Part shown: positions 26,169 to 36,065 of the stretch, piece by piece | Numbering within the stretch: the stretch's first letter is position 1 | Layout of the letters: the number at the start of each line of letters is the position of its first letter | Assembly: GCF_031426495.1 (NCBI RefSeq) | Contig: NZ_JANPLK010000013.1 | Coordinates: 1 to 64,000, forward strand | Direction: 5' to 3' | DNA from: Gemmatimonas sp. | Lineage (GTDB): Bacteria; Gemmatimonadota; Gemmatimonadetes; Gemmatimonadales; Gemmatimonadaceae | Length of the DNA: 64,000 nt | Position numbers and translations under genes: made by a program | Notes under the pieces: model-generated | Told to the model about the DNA's origin: nothing | Database searches by the model: none | Seen by the model: only the letters and a program-made list of their open reading frames with translations

Positions 26169-26741
26169 TCAGAGCGACAGCTCGACCGGCCGCGACATCA
26201 CGCGGTCGGTCTGCAGATCGCTGCCGAGTCGGAATTCCTGCGTGCCGATATCGGCGAATCCCTGCTTCGTATAGAAGCGGATCGCCCGCGCATTCCGCTC
26301 CCACACGCCCAGCCACATCGTCGCGCCACCGGCCGTACGCGCCGCGTCAACGCACGCCGCCATCAATCGCGGCGCGATGCCCTGACCGTGCCATGCGTGG
26401 TCCACGTAAAAGCGTTGTAGCTCCACGGACTGCTCGCCGGCGTTGGTCCGGGACGCGATCGGATCCGGTGCAGCGAGGCGCAGCAGCGCGTAGCCCGCGA
26501 ACACGCCAGCCATATCAGCGACCAGACAGACGCACGTGGCATCGGCAATCTCCGCCGCCTGTTTCTCCGGCGTAAACGCATCGCTCAGATACGCGTGCAT
26601 GTCCATCGGGTCATTGTCGGGCGCAAAGGTGTCATGGAAGACACGCGCCGCAAATTGGGACAACGCTTCGGCGTCGGTCGCCGTTGCTGTTCGGATCGTG
26701 AGCTCACCCGCGGGGCGGTCGTCAGCGGTTGTGTTCGTCAT
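26169..26741 (-). CDS. GNAT family N-acetyltransferase
   Basis: 190 aa, single GNAT domain: LTIRTATATDAEALSQFAAR start, core strand LQRFYVDHAWHGQGIAPRLM with the acetyl-CoA-binding (Q/R)-x-x-G-x-G/A loop, then ARTAGGATMWLGVWERNARA and RFYTKQGFADIGTQEF. It transfers acetyl from acetyl-CoA to an amine on an unknown substrate. Complete length for the family. It follows the glycosyltransferase gene after about 23 nt on the same strand and may be co-transcribed with it. Confidence 0.88.
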   Translation of the reverse strand: MTNTTADDRPAGELTIRTATATDAEALSQFAARVFHDTFAPDNDPMDMHAYLSDAFTPEKQAAEIADATCVCLVADMAGVFAGYALLRLAAPDPIASRTNAGEQSVELQRFYVDHAWHGQGIAPRLMAACVDAARTAGGATMWLGVWERNARAIRFYTKQGFADIGTQEFRLGSDLQTDRVMSRPVELSL

Positions 26742-26764
26742 GCCGTACGATAGTCAATTTCGGG

Positions 26765-28372
26765 TCACTGGTGGGACGGATCGAGCACCGGCCACAGCTT
26801 CTGGAGTGAGGTCTTTGGTCCTGCACATCGCGTGATGGGGATGCGTCGCTCCTCCTCTACGCCCAAAGGCGTTCCGATGAAGCGCAGTTCATCGCAATGC
26901 GTCATGAATGGCTCAAGCTCGGCCTTCGACACGCCAAGGGCGAGCACCACGCGACCGGGCTTTCCACCGGGTCCGAAGAACCAGTAACTGCCCGCCGCAC
27001 TCACCACCTTCGGTAGTCCATACCGCGGTCCGTAGAAGTCGATAGCACCCGCCCGACCGTAACTGCCCGCGAGCAGCACCGCATCGGCCCGATCCTGCTC
27101 GGGCATCGCGCGCCACTCGTGCGACAGCGCGACGACCATGGCGTGCCAGCCGAGCATATCGGCGAAGTCCTGCGGGAGTTCCAGCGTCGTGCCGTAGTTC
27201 GTCCTTGTCGACCCGCTCACACCGAGCGCTGCGATGTACCGCGCCGTGCGCTCGGGGCTCAAGATCGGCAGCGCAATCGGCAACGCGACCGGCCAGAGCA
27301 GCAGCATGATCGCACCGATCGAGAAGGCGATCCGTTTTCGCCACACCGTCTGTGATCCGGCCAGCCGTTCGGGCAGTGCCACCGCGATCGCCAGTGCTCC
27401 AGCCGCGAACAGCATCGGATACACGGGCGCACCGTAGTACGCCTTGCCGCGATTCAACGACAGCAGGATCCAACTGGTGATGACGGCGATACCCACCGCC
27501 CGCAACGGTGCGGCCGCGCGCGTCGAGAGCAACCATACCAGTCCCGCGAGCGCCAACAGCATGGCCGGCCCGACCAGCCCTGGCTGCTCGGCGAAGAACG
27601 CCAGTGGTGAGCGCACACCAAGTTGTTCCGCTTGCAGATCCCGCATCTGCCAGCGAATCGGAAACGCGAGGAGCCACTGCCCCACCAGCGACGGACTGCC
27701 GATCACGACTGCCAACAGCAGCGCCAGCCACGGCCATCGGGTCAACAGGTCGCGACGTGTCGGCGTGAACAAGGTACCGGCGACGATGCCCACGCCGATG
27801 AAGGCGATGCTGAACTTGGTGAGCAAGCCGAGGCCCAGCGCCGCGCCGATCGCGATCCACCATCGCACATCGCGCGTGTACGCGCGCATGAGTACCGCCA
27901 GCAGAGCCGCTGTCCACCACAGCTGATCAAACACGACGGGCTGAAAGAGATTGCCCGGACGCAGGAACACCGGCGACGTGATCACCGCGATCATCGCCAA
28001 CCACGGCACCCAGGAAAATGCGCGTGCTCGTTCGCGTTCGAGGCCGCGATCTGCCGCACCCACGAGCGCGACCATGACGGACGACGCCACCCCCGTCAAC
28101 AGCACGATCAGCGCGCTCGCCACTGCCGGCGCCAAGCGAATCGCCGTGAGCGAGTCCCCAAGCAGGGCCCGCGATACACGCGCTACGATGGCGATGAATG
28201 GTGGAAAGTCCATCCGCCACAGCCGTAGGTGCTCACCCATCGCTAGATACAGAAATTCGTCGCGATGAAATTCGAACGGAGTGATCACGTCCACGACGAC
28301 GTGACCAAGCAACACGGCTACAGCGAGCCCAACCATACCTCGTGACACTACCGGCGTAACGCCAACGCTCAT
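26765..28372 (-). CDS. GT39/PMT-family membrane glycosyltransferase
   Basis: 535 aa with about 11 membrane helices. The first periplasmic loop contains FEFHRDEFLYLAMGEHLRLW, in which the Asp-Glu pair is the catalytic motif of GT-C protein/lipid mannosyltransferase-like enzymes. The C-terminal soluble part (SYGRAGAIDFYGPRYGLPKV) is shared by related ArnT-like proteins. It uses a polyprenyl-phosphate sugar donor; the acceptor (lipid A, protein or glycan) is unknown. Start at 28372 from the hydrophobic N-terminus. Confidence 0.87.
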   Translation of the reverse strand: MSVGVTPVVSRGMVGLAVAVLLGHVVVDVITPFEFHRDEFLYLAMGEHLRLWRMDFPPFIAIVARVSRALLGDSLTAIRLAPAVASALIVLLTGVASSVMVALVGAADRGLERERARAFSWVPWLAMIAVITSPVFLRPGNLFQPVVFDQLWWTAALLAVLMRAYTRDVRWWIAIGAALGLGLLTKFSIAFIGVGIVAGTLFTPTRRDLLTRWPWLALLLAVVIGSPSLVGQWLLAFPIRWQMRDLQAEQLGVRSPLAFFAEQPGLVGPAMLLALAGLVWLLSTRAAAPLRAVGIAVITSWILLSLNRGKAYYGAPVYPMLFAAGALAIAVALPERLAGSQTVWRKRIAFSIGAIMLLLWPVALPIALPILSPERTARYIAALGVSGSTRTNYGTTLELPQDFADMLGWHAMVVALSHEWRAMPEQDRADAVLLAGSYGRAGAIDFYGPRYGLPKVVSAAGSYWFFGPGGKPGRVVLALGVSKAELEPFMTHCDELRFIGTPLGVEEERRIPITRCAGPKTSLQKLWPVLDPSHQ

Positions 28373-28534
28373 GTGCTTCTCTTCATGTTCTGAGATAAAC
28401 TGCCACGGAGTGCCGCCCAAGTGACACATCTTGCGTCGCGCAGATCACCGTTGGGCCGTATCTTGTCGTGAATTACGCAGAGTTGTGCCGATAGTGTCGA
28501 TGAATCGGTAACGCCGTATCCTCTCGTTTCAACA

Positions 28535-31078
28535 GTGGCTGACATTCTCGAAACACTCCAGAGTCATCTGGATGGCTTATATCGGGTAGAGCGGGAACTC
28601 GGGCGCGGTGGCATGGCGACCGTGTACCTTGCGCACGACCTGCGCGAGGATCGCGAGGTCGCGATCAAGGTGCTCAACCCCGACCTTTCCGCGACGATCG
28701 GTGCCGATCGCTTTGAACGCGAAATCAAGATCGCGTCACGGCTGCAGCATCCGCACATTCTGGGCTGTTACGAGTCGGGAAACGCCAACGGCCTCTTGTA
28801 CTACGTGATGCCGTTCGTGAAGGGCGAATCGGTGCGTGATCGATTGAGTCGCGAAGGGCAGCTGCCAGTCGCCGAAGCGGTGCGCATCATCCGGGAGGTC
28901 GCGGATGCCCTCGGCTATGCGCACGCGCAGGAAGTCGTGCATCGCGACGTGAAGCCAGAAAATATTCTGCTGCTCGAGAGCGGACACGCGTTGGTGGCCG
29001 ATTTCGGCATCGCGCGCGCGGCCACTGAAGGAGATGCACAGAAGTTGACGCAGACGGGCATGGCCGTGGGCACACCGGTTTACATGAGCCCGGAGCAGTC
29101 AACAGGCGAGAAAGTCGGGCCGGCCGCCGACATCTATAGTTTAGGCTGCGTGCTGTACGAAATGCTCTCGGGCGATCCGCCGTTCACCGGCCGAAACGCC
29201 ATGGCGATCATGGCCAGGCACGCGATGGATACCGTGCCGAGCATCCGGATCGTGCGACAGGCGGTGCCGGACGAAGTCGAAGAAGCGATCTATGCGGCAA
29301 TGGAGAAGTCGCCCGCCGACCGGCCGCGCACCGCGACGGAGTTTGCCGCGATTCTCGGCACGCCCATGGGCGAGACCGCGATGCGTCGGGTGGATCGCTT
29401 CACCACGATGCGTCGTATTCCGACGCCGCCGCCCGAGCCGCCGAAAACACCGTGGTTCAAGCAACCTGCGCTAGTCGGTGGTCTGCTCCTCGCGGTGCTC
29501 GCGGGCGGCGGCGCATTTTGGAAGTTTGGCGGTAGCGGATCCGTTGCGCTCAAAAAGGACGGACTCGCCGCCGATCGCATTGCCGTGCTCTACTTCGATG
29601 ATGTGTCAAGCCAGCACGAGTTAGGTTATCTCGCCGACGGTCTCACGGAATCGCTGATTGCTTCACTCACGGGCGTGACGGGCGTCAACGTCGTATCGCG
29701 TGGAGGCGTGGAAACGTTTCGCGGCTCGACATCACCGAATGATAGCATCGCCAAAGTGCTCGATGTCGCGACGCTGGTACGCGGTGATGTTTCGAAGGAC
29801 GGCGACAAGCTGCTGGTGAATATCCGTCTCGTTGACGGCGCCGGCGATTTCGTGCGAAAGAGTGCGAAGATCACGGGCAGTGCGTCGAACGCGCTTGCGC
29901 TGCGCGACTCACTGGCCTCGCGGGTCACGATCCTCATTCGCGAAGAGTTGGGTCGGCAGGTGAAGGTGCGCGAACAGCGCGACGCCACCAGCAACGCCGA
30001 CGCCTGGGAGCTCGTGCAACGCGCCGAAGTGGAGCGGCGTGCGGGTGAAGCGGCGCTCAAGAGCGGCGATGCGGCAGGCTTGGCGCGCGCGTTCGGCACC
30101 GCGGACTCGTTGCTGGTGCTGGCCGAGGGCATGGATGCCAAGTGGGGCGAGCCGTCGGTGCTTCGCGCGAATCTGGCGTACCGTCGTTCCCGGATCCTGC
30201 AGGGCGATCCACCAGCCGCGCGCACATGGATCGATTCGGGACTCGTGTTCGCCGAGCGCGCGCTGCAGCGCACGCCCAGCAACCCCGATGCACTCGAGGT
30301 GCGCGGTAACCTGCGCTACTTCACGGTGCTGGTCGGGCTAGAGCCCGACCAGAAGAAGGCGCTCGAAATGGTGGACTCGGCACAGGCCGATCTCGAAACC
30401 GCCACGCAGGCCAATCCCCTGCAGGCTGGCGCGTTCGCCACCTTGTCGCACCTATACTACCGCACCAAGACGAACGTCGACGTGAACATGGCGGCCAAGC
30501 GCGCCCTTGAGGCCGACGCGTTTCTGTCGAACGCCGACGTCGTGCTGAGCCGCCTGTTCGCGTCGTCGTACGATCTGAACAATATCGATCCGGACGCGAT
30601 CGCGTGGTGCGAGCAGACGAGGCGCCGCTTCCCCACATCGGCCAACGCGGCGCGATGCCAACTGCAGCTGCTCACCACGCGCTCACGGCCCGCCGACGCG
30701 GCGGCCGCGGTGAAGGCGTGGGCCTTGGCCGACTCCGTGGTCCTGCGTTCGCCGAAGCCGCAGCAAACGGTGCAGCGCCTGGCGAGCGATCTGCTGGTCG
30801 CGGCCGTGCTCGCCCGCGCCGGCATGGCCGACAGCGCGCGCAAGGTCGTGCAACGTTCTCAGGGCGACGCCGAAGTTGATCCCAAGCGTGACCTCATGCT
30901 ACGCGCCGCGTTCGTACACACGATCCTCGCCGATACTTCGGCGGCGGTGAGTGCGCTCAACGTGTATTTCTCGCGTAACGATGAGCGCCGTGCCGCCTAC
31001 GCGAACGATCCCGGCTGGTGGTTCAAACCGATCGCGCAGTCGCGGGCGTATCAGAAGCTCGTGGGTGCTGCGCCGTAA
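28535..31078 (+). CDS. Transmembrane Ser/Thr protein kinase with TolB/FlgO-like C-terminal region
   Basis: 847 aa. Kinase domain about residues 15-275: GRGGMATVY glycine loop, VAIKVL lysine, HRDVKPENIL catalytic loop, ADFGIARA and the activation segment TPVYMSPEQ. One membrane helix (ALVGGLLLAVLAGGGAFW, about 310-330) follows. The periplasmic part begins IAVLYFDDVSSQHELGYLAD (TolB N-terminal/FlgO-like), then long helical TPR-like repeats up to the C-terminus. This design is typical of Gemmatimonadota kinases. Starts with GTG; a TATCTT box lies 71 nt upstream. Confidence 0.9.
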   Translation: MADILETLQSHLDGLYRVERELGRGGMATVYLAHDLREDREVAIKVLNPDLSATIGADRFEREIKIASRLQHPHILGCYESGNANGLLYYVMPFVKGESVRDRLSREGQLPVAEAVRIIREVADALGYAHAQEVVHRDVKPENILLLESGHALVADFGIARAATEGDAQKLTQTGMAVGTPVYMSPEQSTGEKVGPAADIYSLGCVLYEMLSGDPPFTGRNAMAIMARHAMDTVPSIRIVRQAVPDEVEEAIYAAMEKSPADRPRTATEFAAILGTPMGETAMRRVDRFTTMRRIPTPPPEPPKTPWFKQPALVGGLLLAVLAGGGAFWKFGGSGSVALKKDGLAADRIAVLYFDDVSSQHELGYLADGLTESLIASLTGVTGVNVVSRGGVETFRGSTSPNDSIAKVLDVATLVRGDVSKDGDKLLVNIRLVDGAGDFVRKSAKITGSASNALALRDSLASRVTILIREELGRQVKVREQRDATSNADAWELVQRAEVERRAGEAALKSGDAAGLARAFGTADSLLVLAEGMDAKWGEPSVLRANLAYRRSRILQGDPPAARTWIDSGLVFAERALQRTPSNPDALEVRGNLRYFTVLVGLEPDQKKALEMVDSAQADLETATQANPLQAGAFATLSHLYYRTKTNVDVNMAAKRALEADAFLSNADVVLSRLFASSYDLNNIDPDAIAWCEQTRRRFPTSANAARCQLQLLTTRSRPADAAAAVKAWALADSVVLRSPKPQQTVQRLASDLLVAAVLARAGMADSARKVVQRSQGDAEVDPKRDLMLRAAFVHTILADTSAAVSALNVYFSRNDERRAAYANDPGWWFKPIAQSRAYQKLVGAAP

Positions 31079-31288
31079 GACCGGCGAGCTCATCTATGTA
31101 GATGGTGCGTGCGTGCTACGTGCTTCCTCACGAGAGCTCTACCGTTGCGAATTTGTGACACAATGTTCATTTGCGTTGACCGGTGGTAACGCGCAGTCTT
31201 GTCCGATGATGTGTGCCGTGTCACGTTGCCGATACGCGAGCGCGTATCCGTTGCGTGACATCGCATCGTGCCTCGGAGGGCTAAGTTC

Positions 31289-33646
31289 ATGCGCAGAATT
31301 CTTGTAGCTTTTAGTACTTATGCCGTCGTTTTGCTGGCCGCGTGTTCGGACCGCGGCACTACCGCCCCTGACATACAGGAAACGCCGCGGTTCAACCTCG
31401 ATCCGAATGCAATTCCCTGCACGGATATCTCGCCCAGCGAAATCACGGGCTTGATCGAAGCGGTATTTGGTGCGGGTTCACCCGATGCCAACGCCGCGCT
31501 GGGCAAGTGGAGCAACATCCAGAAGCAGAAGGCCGCAGGTAATCTGGCGCTCGTCGTCTCAAAGACCTGGGACCTGATCGACTTCATCATCACGAAGCAG
31601 AAGCAGAACAAGCTACCGGTCAACGCGAACTCGGAGCGTCTGGGCCGCGCGCTCTTCTGCTTTGCCGGCATCAATGCGACGCTGCCGCAATCGACCAACG
31701 CGTGGGTCGTGTATCCCACCGACCTCACGCGCACGCTGGTGACTGATGACGGTCACGCCGGCATCCGACTCTCGGGCGCGAATGTCGACGCGACCTCGCT
31801 GATCTCAATCGTGCCCTCGGCGGACACGCTGAACACGAATCTGGACAAGTATCCCGTCGTGTATGAGTTCAGCAAGTATCCGTCGAACACCTTTTCGTCT
31901 GAGATCATCGCGGCGGTGTGCGGTTCCATCGACGTAAACACGCCCGATCCGGTGCTCGATCGCCTCGTGCTCGGCCACAATATCGGTGGCACTGGGTTCG
32001 AGTTATTGAACGAAGTGCCGATCGATTTTCTTAGTTGCGGCGACCTCGTGGTCAGCAACGCGCCAACATCGCTCGGTGATCGCTTGCTCGCGATGCTGTT
32101 GCCGAAGATGTTGTACGCCCTCGGACCGGGTGCCAGCGGCATCGGTGGTACGCTGCTCGAGTTCAGCCCGATCGGTCCGGTCGATCCGCGCATCAACGTG
32201 ACGCCAAACGTCGCCGGTACGAGCGCGCCGATCGGCTCGCTCGTCATCCCGTCGCCGGCGCTCACGCTCAGCACGCCGAATGGCAAGTTGCTGTCGAACA
32301 TTCCGGTGCACTTCGCGATCACGAGCGGCGGCGGCAGTATCACTCCGGCCGCGACGTCATCCAACAGCGTCGGCGTAGCCTCGAGCTCCGACTGGCGTCT
32401 CGGCACGATCACGGGCAACAACAGCGCCACCGCCACGCCGACCACCGGCGGTGATGCGGTCAACGGCGTGGTCTTCGTACCCGCGGCGAGCACGTTCACG
32501 GCCACCGCAACGGGTCCGACCGGCGTGGAAATCAGTGGTGGGCCAGTTGCCGGTACCACCTACACCGCAGGCTCCGCACTCCCGTCGGCGACGGTACGTG
32601 TGATCGGTGAGAACAACCGCACGGTGGAGGGCTACAGCGGCGCGATCGTGGCCAGTGTCCTGCAGGGTGGACCGTTGTTCGGCACCATGAGCATAGCGAC
32701 CGTGGCCGGCGTCGCGACCTTCAGCAATCTGTCGATTCAGAAAGCCGGTACGACGCAGCAGCTTCGCTTCACCGCCGGCACCCTGTTCGCCGACACCGGC
32801 GTCTTCGGTATCGGCTCCGCCTCAGCGGCGTCGCTTACGATCAATGCGGGCAACAACCAGTCCGCCCTCGTCGGCACGGTGCTTGGCGCTGCGACGGGCA
32901 CTGTCGCGCCATCGGTGATCGTGAAGGATACGTATGGCAACGTCGTAGTCGGGCAGACCGTGTACTTCTCTCCCAGCAACAACTCGGCGACGGTGACCCC
33001 GCTGGTGAATCCCACCAACAGCGCTGGTCTTGGTTCGGCCACCTGGCAGCTGCAGTCGGGCACGAACGAGATGCTGGCCAGCCTCGATGCCACACCCACG
33101 GAAAACGAATCACGCTTCAAGATCTTCACGGCAACCGGCACGACGACCAGCACGCCGATCGTGTCGTGCGCCGTGGGCAATCAGAAGGATCCGATCAGTC
33201 AGTACGTGGTGCGCGTCGATGGATCGAACAAGGCAGTGACCAACGCCAAGTTCTATTTCTCGATCACCGGCAGCGCCAACGCGCTCACCCCGTACAGCCT
33301 GCGCGTCGACGCGCGTGTGTACGACCGATTGGGAGTCCAGCAAGGGGCCGTGAAGAGCTCGCAGGTGTCGCAGGTCTTCCTTCGCGGAAACAACTCGGAG
33401 CAGAAGGAAGCGAATTTCTTCTTCAGCAGCCCCGTGACCTCGGGCAACGGCTCTAAGATCGTGTTCACGATCGTCCCCACCCAAGCCGTCTCCGGCACAA
33501 TCAACTTCAACACCGGCACTTGCTCACCCGGCAATACGAAGTGCACGGTGACGAATGAGTGCAGAGCGGTGAACGAAACCCCGATCGCCACCCCCCTCGG
33601 CGCAGTCTATCGCCTCAGCCCAGCCGTGAAGTTGCAAGGCTACTAA
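31289..33646 (+). CDS. Large lipoprotein with Ig-like (Big) domains
   Basis: 785 aa beginning with a signal peptide and lipobox LAAC. The N-terminal ~300 residues have an unassigned helical part (DANAALGKWSNIQKQKAAGN). From about 330 on, Ig-like beta sandwiches appear (PVHFAITSGGGSITPAAT, GQTVYFSPSNNSATVTPL), which are adhesion or surface-exposed modules. The C-terminal part has several cysteines (NTGTCSPGNTKCTVTNEC) likely in disulfides. Function unknown; a surface or outer-membrane structural protein is likely. A GGAGG site precedes the ATG; nothing else is seen in the 31079-31288 leader. Confidence 0.78.
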   Translation: MRRILVAFSTYAVVLLAACSDRGTTAPDIQETPRFNLDPNAIPCTDISPSEITGLIEAVFGAGSPDANAALGKWSNIQKQKAAGNLALVVSKTWDLIDFIITKQKQNKLPVNANSERLGRALFCFAGINATLPQSTNAWVVYPTDLTRTLVTDDGHAGIRLSGANVDATSLISIVPSADTLNTNLDKYPVVYEFSKYPSNTFSSEIIAAVCGSIDVNTPDPVLDRLVLGHNIGGTGFELLNEVPIDFLSCGDLVVSNAPTSLGDRLLAMLLPKMLYALGPGASGIGGTLLEFSPIGPVDPRINVTPNVAGTSAPIGSLVIPSPALTLSTPNGKLLSNIPVHFAITSGGGSITPAATSSNSVGVASSSDWRLGTITGNNSATATPTTGGDAVNGVVFVPAASTFTATATGPTGVEISGGPVAGTTYTAGSALPSATVRVIGENNRTVEGYSGAIVASVLQGGPLFGTMSIATVAGVATFSNLSIQKAGTTQQLRFTAGTLFADTGVFGIGSASAASLTINAGNNQSALVGTVLGAATGTVAPSVIVKDTYGNVVVGQTVYFSPSNNSATVTPLVNPTNSAGLGSATWQLQSGTNEMLASLDATPTENESRFKIFTATGTTTSTPIVSCAVGNQKDPISQYVVRVDGSNKAVTNAKFYFSITGSANALTPYSLRVDARVYDRLGVQQGAVKSSQVSQVFLRGNNSEQKEANFFFSSPVTSGNGSKIVFTIVPTQAVSGTINFNTGTCSPGNTKCTVTNECRAVNETPIATPLGAVYRLSPAVKLQGY

Positions 33647-33652
33647 CTACAC

Positions 33653-33700
33653 GAAACGACAAAGCGGAGGGGCGCACGCGCCCCTCCGCTTTGTCGTTTC
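33653..33700. terminator. Long perfect hairpin, bidirectional terminator
   Basis: Two 22-nt perfectly complementary arms (33653-33674 and 33679-33700) around loop CACG, with GC-rich stem and GTTT-type ends. It lies between the Ig-like lipoprotein gene and the convergent sulfite-oxidase-like gene. Confidence 0.88.
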
Positions 33701-33730
33701 AGCGCCCCTAATTCCTAGCGCCGTTAACTC

Positions 33731-34774
33731 CTAGCGCCGTTCAGCAGTCACCACCACCGCGACCGTGCGTATCCCATTGTTCCCGTATCCCAGTCGATTC
33801 CACGGAATCCGTTCCGGCTGTGTATTCCCCGCCATATCCGTCGCGCGACTGCGGATCGTCGCGGCGCCCGCGCCCGGTAGCACGAGCTCCGCTTCGAACG
33901 GCGTCCACGCGTAGGCCGACACTGGCGTGCCCAACGCCGCCTCGATCCAGATCGGCGCATCATTCACCGCCAGCTCCACCCGCGCGATCGGGCCGGCACC
34001 GGACCACGCCCACCCTTGCACGAGCACGGCACGACCGCACGATCCGCCGTCGATCGGCGACGTGATCATCGACTTCACGCGTGCCCGGCGCACCGGTTCC
34101 ACCGCGCCGTCCACCTCGTACACGTAGCGTTGCTGCTGGAAGTAGCCCGTGAACGGCGTGGTGATCGCCTCGAGGCGAGCGAGCCACTTCACGCTGGCCA
34201 TGCCGTACCATCCCGGCACAATCAACCGCACGGGTGCGCCGTGGTCATACGACAGCGGCTCGCCCGCCATGTGCGTGGCTACGAGCGTGTCCGGATGCAT
34301 CGCGTCGGCGATCGGCAGCGACCGGGCGAAGCGCACCTCGCCATCGGCATCGTCACGGGGCCCGGCATCGGCGCCGTGCCCGAGGATCTCGACCACATCC
34401 AGCTCGAGGCCGGCGCGCTCCAGCAGCGTGCGCAACGAGACACCCGACCACGTGGTCGTGCTCACGGCGCCAAAACGCCACGGCTCACCAGTCGGTACCG
34501 GGTCCATCCCAAGACGGCCGTTCCCGGCGCATTCCATCGTGACCGTGACATGCCGTTGCGGGAGCGCGGCCAGCTCGGCCAACGACACCACGAACGGCGA
34601 TCGCACCGCGCCACCGACCTCGATCACATGCGTCGCGTCGAGGGGCGGCAGCGCGAAGTTGCTGCGCACGTACACACTCGGTGCCGGTGTGATCGGCGCC
34701 GTGAGCAACCGTACCGGCGTTTCGGCACACAACGGTTCGGCGCGCACGACATCGAGCGCGGCCTCGTCATGCAC
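33731..34774 (-). CDS. Sulfite-oxidase-like molybdopterin oxidoreductase
   Basis: 347 aa. N-terminal oxidoreductase molybdopterin domain with the molybdenum-ligand Cys in TMECAGNGR and the substrate/cofactor segments THMAGEPLSYDHGAPVRLIV and GWYGMASVKWL; C-terminal Mo-co dimerisation domain of Ig type (GWAWSGAGPIARVELAVND, RATDMAGNTQPERIPWN). No haem domain and no Tat signal are visible, so it may be a cytosolic or separately haem-served sulfite dehydrogenase-like enzyme. The GTG start at 34774 is the only usable start after an upstream in-frame stop. Confidence 0.86.
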   Translation of the reverse strand: MHDEAALDVVRAEPLCAETPVRLLTAPITPAPSVYVRSNFALPPLDATHVIEVGGAVRSPFVVSLAELAALPQRHVTVTMECAGNGRLGMDPVPTGEPWRFGAVSTTTWSGVSLRTLLERAGLELDVVEILGHGADAGPRDDADGEVRFARSLPIADAMHPDTLVATHMAGEPLSYDHGAPVRLIVPGWYGMASVKWLARLEAITTPFTGYFQQQRYVYEVDGAVEPVRRARVKSMITSPIDGGSCGRAVLVQGWAWSGAGPIARVELAVNDAPIWIEAALGTPVSAYAWTPFEAELVLPGAGAATIRSRATDMAGNTQPERIPWNRLGYGNNGIRTVAVVVTAERR

Positions 34775-34819
34775 GGCGGGGCTTGGTGATTCGATCGAAG
34801 CGGACGTGATGGCCGTATC

Positions 34820-36037
34820 CTAACGCAAACGGGGAGGGACGTCGGGGCGGGTAAAGGCGTTTAACGGCAGCGAATCCCATGGGGCGGCACTTTGCGCCTT
34901 GGCAAAGCCCAGCGAATCGAGGCGCTGCATGAAGCGACGCTCGAACAGCGCGCTTGCGCCAGGAAACACCGACTCCGCGCTGGGAATCGCGGCCACCTTC
35001 ACTTGCATACGCACACCCGGCACGCCAGCGCTGACGGCGCGGGCGAGATTGTCGAGCGCGGTGAGTGTGGCCGGCTGATGTGCGTAGAAGAGTAAGGAGG
35101 TGGAACGACTGCTGATCGAGCGTCGCGACGACGGCTTGATGACCTTTGGCTCACCGTGTGTCCACAGGTTCATGATCACCCACACGCGCACGGAGACATC
35201 CGTGAGGCCGCGGGCCTGCAGGCGCTGTCCCAGGCGCGTGTAGTCGTCGAAGGCGAGCAGCGGGAGGATGTTCTCGATCACGCCGCCGTCGGACTGCAGG
35301 TGGCCATCGATCATCACCGGCGGAAAGATGCCGGGAATCGCCGTCGCGCCCTTCAGCAGCTGCTGCGTGCGTTCCACCGATTCGCGGCTGCTTCCGAGCT
35401 CTTCGCCCATCGACCAGGCGCGACCGATGCCGAGATCGAAGTCGGTGGTCCCGAACACCAGCTGTTGATCGTTCGCGAAGGCCGCGCGCAGTTCGTCGCG
35501 CAGCGGGCCGTCGAACGTCTGCGCGATGGTTCGGTCGAAGCGTTTGGTATTCACCAGACCGCCCGTGGGGCGAATCCAGAACCACCAATCGAGTGACGGC
35601 GCAAAGCTCTCGGCCGCGCGGGAGTAGAGCGAGGTAATCGTATCGATCGCACTGCGCGTGCCCAGCAGGGCGTATGGTGCCTGGAGCGCGCCCGTGCTGA
35701 TCCCTGTCACGAGATCGAAGCGGGGCATGGAATCAGCGGAGCGCTGCAGCCACCCGCGCAGGAAGCCCGCGCCGAACGCGCCGTTCTGACCGCCGCCGGA
35801 GAGCATCAGCACATCCACCGTGCGATCACCACGCTTCACGGCGCGGCGTACCAACCGTTCGATCACGGTGTCGCGCAGTGCCCGATGTTCGGCGTTGATG
35901 GTGATCGCGTCGCGCTGAATCGCGTCGACGGTGGTCGGCGGACGCTTAAGGGACGCGCAGCCGGAGACCAGCGGAATGGCGGACGCCAACACCCCAAGCA
36001 TCCATCCACGAAGTGTCGCGGAAATCGTCAGTCGCAT
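34820..36037 (-). CDS. Patatin-like phospholipase lipoprotein
   Basis: 405 aa with signal peptide and lipobox VSGC. Patatin fold: oxyanion loop LSGGGQNGAFGAG, nucleophile GISTG, and catalytic Asp in DGGVIEN. This Ser-Asp dyad makes an acyl hydrolase acting on phospholipids, probably at the outer membrane. The start is set at 36037 because earlier codons are antisense to the Dph6-like gene. The Dph6-like gene lies 28 nt upstream on the same strand. Confidence 0.88.
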   Translation of the reverse strand: MRLTISATLRGWMLGVLASAIPLVSGCASLKRPPTTVDAIQRDAITINAEHRALRDTVIERLVRRAVKRGDRTVDVLMLSGGGQNGAFGAGFLRGWLQRSADSMPRFDLVTGISTGALQAPYALLGTRSAIDTITSLYSRAAESFAPSLDWWFWIRPTGGLVNTKRFDRTIAQTFDGPLRDELRAAFANDQQLVFGTTDFDLGIGRAWSMGEELGSSRESVERTQQLLKGATAIPGIFPPVMIDGHLQSDGGVIENILPLLAFDDYTRLGQRLQARGLTDVSVRVWVIMNLWTHGEPKVIKPSSRRSISSRSTSLLFYAHQPATLTALDNLARAVSAGVPGVRMQVKVAAIPSAESVFPGASALFERRFMQRLDSLGFAKAQSAAPWDSLPLNAFTRPDVPPRLR

Positions 36038-36065
36038 GGTCGGGAATGTAGCCCCGGGACCGCGG

